Shown here: positions 1 through 4,848 of the stretch, one piece after another
How the letters are laid out: the number at the start of each line of letters is the position of its first letter
How positions within the stretch are numbered: position 1 is the stretch's first letter
Source: JBAXSK01 sp044358815
Lineage (GTDB): Bacteria; Cyanobacteriota; Cyanobacteriia; Pseudanabaenales; Pseudanabaenaceae
Assembly (NCBI GenBank): GCA_044358815.1
Contig: JBIKNH010000207.1
Span: 1-7,667 of the forward strand
Direction: 5' to 3'
Length of the DNA stretch: 7,667 bases
Notes under the pieces: generated by a model
The model's input: the letters and a program-made list of their open reading frames with translations, nothing else
Databases searched by the model: none
What the model was told of the DNA's origin: nothing
Program-made: the position numbers and the translations under genes

Positions 1-703
1 TAGCCGCTGCATCTCCTAAGTAAATTAAGCTTAAACTCAATTCCCGCACCAACTCTGCAAAGGTTTTCCGATGCTTAAGCTGATTGGCTTTTCCCTGAGA
101 CGATTTTGGCTGAGGGTTTGAGGAAGCAGATCCCAGATGTGACTCCCATTGGGCAAGGTGCTGCTGAGATTCCATTACTGCTACAGCATGGGTCAGGATT
201 TCTGTTATTGGTGTTTGATTTTGGGGTTGCTCTTTGATGCCTAGGTGTTCAATTACCCCACGGCAACGCTGCCACCCATAGACCATAGTCCAGGATAATG
301 CCCCGTGATCATCCAAATGCCCCCAATGAAAATCCCTTTCTGGTGCTAGCTCCCATAACCAATTACCCACCAGCCACCAGTGCAGGTCAAAATTCAGCCA
401 CCGCTGCCGATGGATCCGAACCGTAATAAAATGAGTTTCCGATTCAGGTTCTATATTGATTTCTGGTAATTGGTGATAGTGATCTTGCAAATGGGAATTT
501 AATCTGCCTTGTAAAATAGTTTTCAAATCCCTCAGATCTAACTCCCGATCTAGAAAACCCACATTGCTGGCATAGTCGGCATCATACCGACTGTAACAGG
601 GTTTGAGATGCTCAGTTAAAACTAGTTTTGACAAAAGTTCAGGCATGATTTCCCTAATTCCTGCCTGTAGTTCTTGCTTAATTAATTCCTGTAACCTCAG
701 CAT
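1..703 (-). CDS. Unrecognised protein, possibly DALR anticodon-binding-like; C-terminus cut by window edge
   Basis: An open frame runs from an ATG at 701-703 to the left edge without a stop: 234 full codons, with a TAA in frame just upstream (710-712), so this ATG is the first possible start. There is no clear Shine-Dalgarno. The visible protein is soluble, with no signal peptide or membrane segment, and is rich in Trp and His (for example LHWWLVGNWLWELAPE at residues 107-122). The N-terminus (MLRLQELIKQELQAGI) and the stretch WTMVYGWQRCRGVIEHLG at 138-155, followed by FAELVRELSLSLIYLGDAAA at 215-234, loosely resemble the N-terminal segment and the DALR anticodon-binding domain of arginyl-tRNA synthetase (pattern YA.ARi.sil ... 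LS ... AA), but there is no catalytic domain between them. That likeness is inference from memory of the family. The linker at about 190-212 is polar and low complexity. The gene follows the K+ channel gene by 57 bp on the same strand with no terminator between them, so cotranscription is likely. The end of the gene is not visible. Confidence 0.75.
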   Translation of the reverse strand, partial: MLRLQELIKQELQAGIREIMPELLSKLVLTEHLKPCYSRYDADYASNVGFLDRELDLRDLKTILQGRLNSHLQDHYHQLPEINIEPESETHFITVRIHRQRWLNFDLHWWLVGNWLWELAPERDFHWGHLDDHGALSWTMVYGWQRCRGVIEHLGIKEQPQNQTPITEILTHAVAVMESQQHLAQWESHLGSASSNPQPKSSQGKANQLKHRKTFAELVRELSLSLIYLGDAAA

Positions 704-760
704 ATCGAATTATCTGGATGCTTGCTAACCATACCTGAACTATCTAAATTCTTCCGGTTA

Positions 761-1903
761 TTATTTCGATTCATCACCGTCATCATTCCGTCCCCGTAAT
801 TTTGTAATATCTGTCGGATTATTGCGTGGGGGGCGAGGTGAGCGGGTTTTATGGGGTAAAGGACTCAAGACTTGGTTGAGTTCCCGTAACTGTTCCGAAG
901 TCCCCATACAAATTAATAGATCTCCTTCTAGAATCAGACTGTCAGCATTTGGTCCAGCAATCAATATCCCATCACTACGACGGATCGCCAGCACTAAGGC
1001 ACCAGTTTGGGAACGCAGTCGCGCTTCTTTTAAGCTAGTTCCTAAATAGGGGCAACTTTTACCATCAATACGAAACTCTTCAATATAAAAAGAACGGTTC
1101 GCCCCAGTAATAATGCCATCGACAAAATCCATTACCTGAGGACGCAAAGCCGCTGCTGCCATGCGTTTGCCACCGGTAATATAGGGAGAGATTACCTCAT
1201 CTGCCCCACCGCGCCGTAACTTCTGAATTGCTTCTTCGGTACTTGCCCGCGCAATGGCACGAATATTGGGATTGAGGGTTTTTGCCGACAAGACTGCATA
1301 TAAATTTTCTGCATCCGAAGGCAACGCCAACACAATACAAACCGCCCGCTCAATGCCAGCATACAAGAGAGTACTATCTAACGTGGCATCCCCTTGGACA
1401 TGGGGGTATTCAATCTGGGATAATTCCTCCAGAGCCTGAGCTTCGCTATCAATGACCACAAAGGGAATCCCTTCTGCGGCAAACTCAGCGGTGACCTGCC
1501 GCCCCGTGCGCCCATAACCACAAATAATATAGTGATGATCGAGAGAATTCATCCAAGACTCCTGCCGCCGTAACTGTAACAAATACCGAAAATGTCCTTG
1601 GGATACCGCCACCGTAAATTGAGTGGCAATATAAGTTAAAGTTGTGACCCCCGCAATGATCAACCCAATCGTAAATTCCCTGCCTTCGAGACTGAGGGGA
1701 TAGGTTTCACCATAGCCAATGGTAGCGAGGGTGATCACTGTCATATACAAAGCATCAAACCAAGACCACCGTTCAATCAGACGGTAACCCGTAGTTCCTA
1801 CCACTGCTAAAGCCAAAATCAGACCTAAATTACGCAGCAGCGTGTATTGGTAACGACGTTTTTCTTGTTTGAGAATCTGGGCAATTCCTACTCGGTCAGT
1901 CAT
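761..1903 (-). CDS. Two-TM potassium channel with RCK (TrkA-N/TrkA-C) regulatory domains
   Basis: Inner-membrane K+ channel subunit of the MthK-like type, expected to work as a tetramer gated by ligand binding to a cytoplasmic RCK ring. Numbered from the start chosen here (380 residues): TM1 about 21-40, pore helix about 47-59, selectivity filter TIGYGE at 61-66, TM2 about 77-100. The TrkA-N Rossmann domain has the nucleotide-binding glycines GYGRTG at 129-134, the acidic residue ending the second strand in VVIDS (D152) and GDAT at 171-174. TrkA-C spans about 267-345 and a basic, Pro/Arg-rich tail closes the protein. The frame stays open upstream to an ATG at 1985-1987 (408 residues), but that start has no Shine-Dalgarno, while the ATG at 1901-1903 has AAAGGA nine bases upstream, so the shorter form is preferred. 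The likely role is K+ flux and osmotic or membrane-potential control. The gene directly precedes the unrecognised gene at 1-703 on the same strand. Confidence 0.93.
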   Translation of the reverse strand: MTDRVGIAQILKQEKRRYQYTLLRNLGLILALAVVGTTGYRLIERWSWFDALYMTVITLATIGYGETYPLSLEGREFTIGLIIAGVTTLTYIATQFTVAVSQGHFRYLLQLRRQESWMNSLDHHYIICGYGRTGRQVTAEFAAEGIPFVVIDSEAQALEELSQIEYPHVQGDATLDSTLLYAGIERAVCIVLALPSDAENLYAVLSAKTLNPNIRAIARASTEEAIQKLRRGGADEVISPYITGGKRMAAAALRPQVMDFVDGIITGANRSFYIEEFRIDGKSCPYLGTSLKEARLRSQTGALVLAIRRSDGILIAGPNADSLILEGDLLICMGTSEQLRELNQVLSPLPHKTRSPRPPRNNPTDITKLRGRNDDGDESK

Positions 1904-1936
1904 TGCGCTATATCCTTTGAATGCTTCACCATAAAA

Positions 1937-1970
1937 TTTTGCTAAGTACACCATTTTGCCAAGTACACCA
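1937..1970. repeat. 17-bp tandem duplication upstream of the channel gene
   Basis: Two adjacent 17-base copies, 1937-1953 and 1954-1970, both read TTTTGCYAAGTACACCA and differ only by T or C at the seventh base. They lie 34-67 bases upstream of the preferred start codon of the K+ channel gene (ATG at 1901-1903), so they would fall in its 5' leader or promoter. If the longer 408-residue reading were used they would be coding, but 17 is not a multiple of three, so the copies would be read in different frames. This favours a non-coding role. Confidence 0.85.
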
Positions 1971-2150
1971 ATGACAATTGCTGTCATGATATTGCAACAT
2001 CAGTTAATCAGGTTTTAGTACCGCAGGATCAATCACCCCCCGAAACAAGAGCCATCAACATCTTACCCAGTCAAGGTTTGGTGCTATGTTGTATTTTTAG
2101 GATAGATCGTGTTAACTTAGAAACACATCAGCAACTTAGTTTATCGACAG

Positions 2151-2168
2151 AGTAGGCTCAGTAGGCTC
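2151..2168. repeat. 9-bp perfect tandem duplication
   Basis: AGTAGGCTC occurs twice in direct succession (2151-2159 and 2160-2168) in the non-coding divergent region. It could be a slippage product or a pair of protein-binding half-sites; nothing else in the sequence supports either reading. Confidence 0.8.
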
Positions 2169-2283
2169 TTAGGGTGACGTTCTCCGCTTCATGGTTTTCG
2201 GTTAGAAGCTATTCACGCCCCAATGGTGTAATATACCATCGCTACTATCGCGGGCGATTGCAAACCGTGCCATTGCCGCTAAC

Positions 2284-2379
2284 ATGATTACCGTCAACGT
2301 AGTTCCTGTCAAAATAATTGCCAAAATAATTATTGCAATAATAACTACTGCAATTACTGCCAACATAATTCCTGCCAAC
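2284..2379. repeat. Degenerate 15-bp tandem repeat array in the leader of the next gene
   Basis: The 96 bases split into consecutive units at 2284 (ATGATTACCGTCAAC), 2299 (GTAGTTCCTGTCAAA), 2314 (12 bases), 2326 (ATAATTATTGCAATA), 2341 (ATAACTACTGCAATT), 2356 (9 bases) and 2365 (ATAATTCCTGCCAAC). The general form is ATAATTNCTGYCAAC, and shortened units have lost three or six bases. The plus strand is nearly free of G inside the array. A perfect 14-bp palindrome, ATTATTGCAATAAT, sits at 2329-2342. The array ends five bases before the Shine-Dalgarno of the gene starting at 2396, so it would lie in that gene's promoter or 5' untranslated region. Direct repeats of this kind may bind a regulator, but they may also be simple decaying repeat DNA. 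Confidence 0.75.
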
Positions 2380-2383
2380 ACAC

Positions 2384-2389
2384 AAGGGA
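2384..2389 (+). promoter_or_regulatory. Ribosome binding site setting the start at 2396
   Basis: AAGGGA lies six bases before the ATG at 2396. This good match and spacing decide the start of the 181-residue protein; the next in-frame ATG (codon 8) has no comparable site. Confidence 0.75.
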
Positions 2390-2395
2390 CTGATA

Positions 2396-2941
2396 ATGTC
2401 GTCGTCTGAACCACCTATGGATGCATCCCAATCCAAAAGACCGATTGCGTCGCCGTACCGCATGGCTGTTGATGTGGTAGATGAGGGTTTGGAAAAATTT
2501 CACCGCTGGACGGGCTACAACACTCACACCGATATGAGTAGTAATACCAAGTTCCAAATGCGGGACTTTCATATTGATCTGGGGATGGCAGTATTAGGCT
2601 TTGCGGTGTTGTGTGACTGGGAAGTGCGCTCTCGTAAGATCGAATATAAAGACAAGACCCACATTATTTATGAACTGCGCGGGGTGAATGATCCCCAAAC
2701 CGTGCCGATGCTGCGCCAAAACTGTAGTGAAGAAATGGCGGGGTTTCTCCATAGTCGTTTGATTCGTACTTTAGATTTTTTGCGCTCCTGCTCTAAGCAC
2801 ACTGGTGTACCCCATGTGCATATTATTTCCCTGCGTAATCACTATGTGATGAGTGCGGTGTGGCGACCCTATCAGAATAAAATTTGGATGATTCCGGTAG
2901 ATCAAATCGAGAACCTGTCTTTCACAAATCACTTGATGTAG
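2396..2941 (+). CDS. Protein of unknown function, 181 residues
   Basis: A complete frame with a good Shine-Dalgarno six bases upstream and coding-like codon use. I do not recognise the family. The protein starts with a polar, probably disordered tail (MSSSEPPMDASQSKRP, residues 1-16), followed by a compact soluble domain without signal peptide or clear membrane helix; MAVLGFAVLCDW at about 63-74 is the only hydrophobic stretch and is too short for a membrane span. Several His and Cys residues are present (for example GVPHVHIISLRNH around residues 138-150), but no metal-site spacing that I can name. The C-terminal half has alternating strand-like hydrophobic segments ending in WMIPVDQI. The gene lies 64 bases upstream of rsmD on the same strand with no terminator between them, so the two may share a transcript. 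That neighbourhood does not define a function. Confidence 0.85.
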   Translation: MSSSEPPMDASQSKRPIASPYRMAVDVVDEGLEKFHRWTGYNTHTDMSSNTKFQMRDFHIDLGMAVLGFAVLCDWEVRSRKIEYKDKTHIIYELRGVNDPQTVPMLRQNCSEEMAGFLHSRLIRTLDFLRSCSKHTGVPHVHIISLRNHYVMSAVWRPYQNKIWMIPVDQIENLSFTNHLM

Positions 2942-3005
2942 TTGATGCAATTCTAGATTTGCTGATCGATTTTGGACTTGTCAATTCCGATAGTTATTGC
3001 GACCT

Positions 3006-3554
3006 ATGGCATTACGGATTAAGGGTGAGCGTGCCCTAAAAACCCTTGGAGGACTCAACACCCGCCCCACATCCAGTAAGGTTCGCGCTGCGGTGTTTAA
3101 TATTTTGCAGCAGCGGGTCAGGGATGCCCACTGGTTGGATCTGTGTGCAGGTTCTGGGGCAATGGGAGCGGAGGCGTTGGTGCGGGGGGCTAGTTCTGTT
3201 ACTGGGGTAGAGCAGTCAGCCGCTGCCTGTGAAGTCGTTAAGTCTAATTGGCAACGGATCTGTAATCAAACCCAAACCTATCAAGTCATTCGCGGTGATG
3301 TGATCAAAACCCTCGCCAAATTTCCGCCCCATCAGTTTGACTTAGTGTATTTTGATCCCCCCTATCAGAGCGATTTATACGCGCCGGTTTTAGCGACAGT
3401 GGGGCAATTATTACGATCTGACGGAATTGTGATCGCAGAACATGATCGCCGTCGCGAGTTGCCGGACCAGCCCAGTTTAGATTTAATTGCCTATGATCGG
3501 CGGCAGTATGGACAGACAAGTTTATGCTTCTATCACTTAGTTAGGGAACCCTGA
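3006..3554 (+). CDS. rsmD: 16S rRNA (guanine(966)-N(2))-methyltransferase RsmD
   Basis: Uses S-adenosylmethionine to methylate N2 of G966 in 16S rRNA during assembly of the 30S subunit; cytoplasmic. The 182-residue protein has the family N-terminus (LRIKGERALKTLGGLNTRPTS, about 3-23, with the typical TRPTS..VR..VFNIL run), SAM-binding motif I DLCAGSGAMGAEAL at 45-58, an acidic residue after the second strand (GVEQ, E69), GDV at 97-99 and the catalytic motif IV DPPY at 117-120. Length matches the family (about 180-200). The same frame has a TTG at 2997 three codons upstream, but the ATG at 3006 is preferred because family members start close to the LRI strand; neither start has a strong Shine-Dalgarno. 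No frameshift or missing catalytic residue is seen. It follows the unknown 181-residue gene on the same strand. Confidence 0.95.
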   Translation: MALRIKGERALKTLGGLNTRPTSSKVRAAVFNILQQRVRDAHWLDLCAGSGAMGAEALVRGASSVTGVEQSAAACEVVKSNWQRICNQTQTYQVIRGDVIKTLAKFPPHQFDLVYFDPPYQSDLYAPVLATVGQLLRSDGIVIAEHDRRRELPDQPSLDLIAYDRRQYGQTSLCFYHLVREP

Positions 3555-3626
3555 AAATCAAGTCCCAGAGAAAGTTTCACCTATGGAAAACAGTTTTTAT
3601 TTTGGCTGGTTAGTGACTAAATAGAC

Positions 3627-3656
3627 GGTTTGTTTCTAAGTACAGTTGTTATAATG
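3627..3656 (+). promoter_or_regulatory. Strong extended -10 promoter
   Basis: A perfect TATAAT lies at 3650-3655, preceded by TG one base upstream (TGTTATAAT from 3647), which makes an extended -10 element. A -35 match is poor (GGTTTG at 3627-3632, 17 bases upstream), as is usual for extended -10 promoters. Transcription would begin near 3661-3663. An 11-bp perfect palindrome TTAGTGACTAA at 3610-3620 lies just upstream of the -35 position, where an activator could bind. The promoter faces a structured region and then the miniprotein frame at 3840. Confidence 0.65.
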
Positions 3657-3661
3657 GGAAG

Positions 3662-3790
3662 ATTCGTTTCAAGCCTGCCATTTGTCCCGCAAGTTATAAA
3701 CTGCCAGACGAGGCTGCACTGCATCCAGTTCTGGGTTCTGTCTCTATGGTTTGGCTGCAAAACTTTGCCATGACAGGCTTGATCACACAT
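3662..3790 (+). ncRNA. Structured RNA candidate: small RNA or folded 5' leader
   Basis: Downstream of the extended -10 promoter the transcript can fold into one long rod. Pairing from the base upward: TCAAGCCTG 3669-3677 with CAGGCTTGA 3774-3782 (nine perfect pairs), CAT 3679-3681 with ATG 3770-3772, GCAAGTT 3689-3695 with AACTTTGC 3761-3768 (one bulged T), GCCAGAC 3703-3709 with GTTTGGC 3749-3755 (one G-U), and a small apical stem around 3723-3736 closed by a four-base loop. The asymmetric loops between helices are reminiscent of rod-like regulatory RNAs such as 6S RNA. However, the rod is shorter than the roughly 185-nt cyanobacterial 6S RNA, I cannot match its sequence, and no terminator follows directly. 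It could equally be the roughly 180-base leader of the miniprotein. The signal recognition particle tetraloop motif and tRNA features are absent. Confidence 0.4.
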
Positions 3791-3839
3791 GGATTGACTT
3801 TTGATTATTCATCGCTAGTACGAGGTAATTACAAATATC

Positions 3840-3923
3840 ATGGCGGGTATTGCAATTTACATGATGCTCACTCTGGGTGTACCTTACATTTTCTGGAAGC
3901 TCATTTCCCCTTTCATGGAATAA
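3840..3923 (+). CDS. 27-residue single-pass membrane miniprotein
   Basis: ATG at 3840 to TAA at 3921-3923 encodes 27 residues: a short hydrophobic helix from about residue 3 to 19 (AGIAIYMMLTLGVPYIF), then W-K and a polar end finishing in ME. The size and shape fit the tiny one-helix subunits of membrane complexes common in cyanobacteria (PetN, PetL, PsaM and similar), but the sequence does not match those I remember, so no name is given. GAGG at 3822-3825 is a possible ribosome site, though 14 bases from the ATG is long. The frame is closed upstream by TAG at 3816-3818. Support for expression is the strong promoter about 180 bases upstream and the lack of any other gene in the gap. A competing 68-codon frame from 3746 reads through the same bases but has no membrane helix or plausible composition. 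Confidence 0.5.
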   Translation: MAGIAIYMMLTLGVPYIFWKLISPFME

Positions 3924-3925
3924 GT

Positions 3926-3945
3926 AGCAGGTTTTTTCCTGTTTT
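3926..3945 (+). terminator. Weak candidate terminator after the miniprotein
   Basis: AGCAGG at 3926-3931 can pair with CCTGTT at 3938-3943 (one G-U) around a loop of six T, followed by TTTTGG. The stem is short and the T-run brief. Position supports it: it lies between the end of the miniprotein and the convergent stop codon at 3967. Confidence 0.3.
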
Positions 3946-3966
3946 GGGGTAGACTGCGCCAGCCTC

Positions 3967-4683
3967 TCACTTTGCTGCTGGTTTCCCAGTGGCTGGTTGA
4001 GGGGCTTGGGGCAATACCCGCAGTAATTCCCGCGCCACTACGGTATTGTTTTGCTTCAGGGTTTTGGTGAGGGCTTCGAGGAGAATTTGGCTCAGTGCGT
4101 CCCGCATTAAAACCCCTTGATCACTGCCACTTCCTAAATTATTTAGACGTAAACTAGAGATTTCTGCATCAACGGAAGCGAGATTGACCCCGAACTGATT
4201 TAAACGGGCACGGATTTGAAAGTTGTCGAGGGTAAACCGATCAATTTTGATTTTCTTTTCAGGGGCATTTGGCTGTGTGGGGCTGGGTTTTTGCAGATTT
4301 CTCAGGACATCTAATAAGTTGTTGTTGGGCAGTTTTTGTTCCATATCAATGGAAATGCTCTTAATGCCAAGCTCTTGCAAGTGGAGTGTGTTTCCTAGGA
4401 GCGATTTCCATTCAACTTGCATCTGGATTTGTCCCACTCGCATCAACAGTGGGTTACGGTAACCGGAGGGGTTTTGTACTGTCAGCCCATCAATGGCAAT
4501 TTTGCCTTGCCACAGATTTACCTTGAGGTCAGTGATTTTGACCGGTGTACCCAGCAGGCTGGTTAAGTTTGTCTCAATGCTAGGCTTGAGGATTGTACCG
4601 ATATTCAAAGCAACCACAATCGCCGCAGTGACTATAACTAAAAGGATAAAACCGAGCCAACCTAAAATGTGACGTTTTTTCAT
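3967..4683 (-). CDS. AsmA-like membrane-anchored envelope protein
   Basis: The 238-residue protein starts with a basic MKKRH and one hydrophobic helix at about 7-26 (LGWLGFILLVIVTAAIVVAL), which would anchor it in the inner membrane with the rest outside the cytoplasm. Next comes a region typical of AsmA/DUF748-type proteins: IETNLTSLLGTPVKITDLKVNLWQG around 36-60, then GLTVQNPSGYRNP around 66-78 with the characteristic NPxGY/F turn, followed by alternating beta-strand repeats. The C-terminal 70 residues are more helical, ending in a Pro/Ala-rich tail (APQPATGKPAAK). AsmA-like proteins are linked to outer-membrane lipid homeostasis or transport, but most are much longer; this is a short member holding one N-terminal unit. 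The ATG at 4681-4683 is chosen because the anchor follows at once. No strong Shine-Dalgarno is visible. The gene is convergent with the miniprotein and lies 165 bp downstream of the large gene on the same strand. Confidence 0.85.
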   Translation of the reverse strand: MKKRHILGWLGFILLVIVTAAIVVALNIGTILKPSIETNLTSLLGTPVKITDLKVNLWQGKIAIDGLTVQNPSGYRNPLLMRVGQIQMQVEWKSLLGNTLHLQELGIKSISIDMEQKLPNNNLLDVLRNLQKPSPTQPNAPEKKIKIDRFTLDNFQIRARLNQFGVNLASVDAEISSLRLNNLGSGSDQGVLMRDALSQILLEALTKTLKQNNTVVARELLRVLPQAPQPATGKPAAK

Positions 4684-4722
4684 GTCTCAATATCCAAACT
4701 TGTGGATGATTTTCCTGCTAAT

Positions 4723-4748
4723 TTGATTTGGCTAATCCACCAAATCAA
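4723..4748. repeat. Perfect 9-bp inverted repeat upstream of the AsmA-like gene
   Basis: TTGATTTGG at 4723-4731 and CCAAATCAA at 4740-4748 are exact inverse complements separated by eight bases. The site lies 40-65 bases upstream of the AsmA-like start codon and downstream of the large gene's stop. No T-run follows on either strand, so it is a poor terminator; an operator or a leader hairpin is more plausible. A second dyad, ACAAAC/GTTTGT, lies at 4759-4777. The rest of the 165-base gap shows no clear promoter. Confidence 0.6.
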
Positions 4749-4848
4749 CCAGTTGCTCACAAACAATCAAGGTTTGTAGAAGTCAAAAACTCTTAGACAT
4801 TTTCAACAGACAGCAATAGCTATGATGGCTATCTGAGATAATCCATTG

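Larger units (their letters stand above)
1904..2395. other. Divergent intergenic region with repeats, no gene seen
   Basis: About 490 bases lie between the start of the K+ channel gene (minus) and the start of the next gene (plus). All frames in 1990-2240 are broken by frequent stops, and I see no RNA gene. The region must hold the promoters of both flanking genes, but no convincing -35/-10 pair stands out on either strand. It does contain a 17-bp tandem duplication (1937-1970), a 9-bp tandem duplication (2151-2168), an imperfect dyad with arms ATGGT and ACCAT (2223-2239) and a degenerate 15-bp repeat array (2284-2379). The array is open on both strands because its units are multiples of three and lack stops. 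On the minus strand it would give a very hydrophobic Ile/Ala/Val peptide, which I treat as a by-product of the repeat. Confidence 0.6.

Noticed and set aside
822..1439. Plus-strand frames opposite the K+ channel gene
   Set aside because: They lie antisense to a well-supported gene, have no ribosome sites and encode no recognisable domain.
1985..1987. Upstream ATG giving a 408-residue K+ channel
   Set aside because: No ribosome site precedes it, the added 28 residues are not part of the channel family core, and a good site precedes the ATG at 1901-1903. It remains possible.
2202..2414. Minus-strand frame giving a very hydrophobic 70-residue peptide
   Set aside because: The hydrophobic part is simply the translation of the degenerate 15-bp repeat array, it overlaps the start of the plus-strand gene at 2396, and the rest of the peptide is not protein-like.
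3662..3790. tRNA, signal recognition particle RNA or tmRNA in the structured gap
   Set aside because: No cloverleaf with a T-loop, no GGAAGCAGCC-type motif and no tmRNA-like ends are present.
3746..3952. A 68-codon plus-strand frame
   Set aside because: It begins inside the hairpin arm, has no ribosome site and an implausible His/Phe/Cys-rich composition, and overlaps the more protein-like 27-residue frame.
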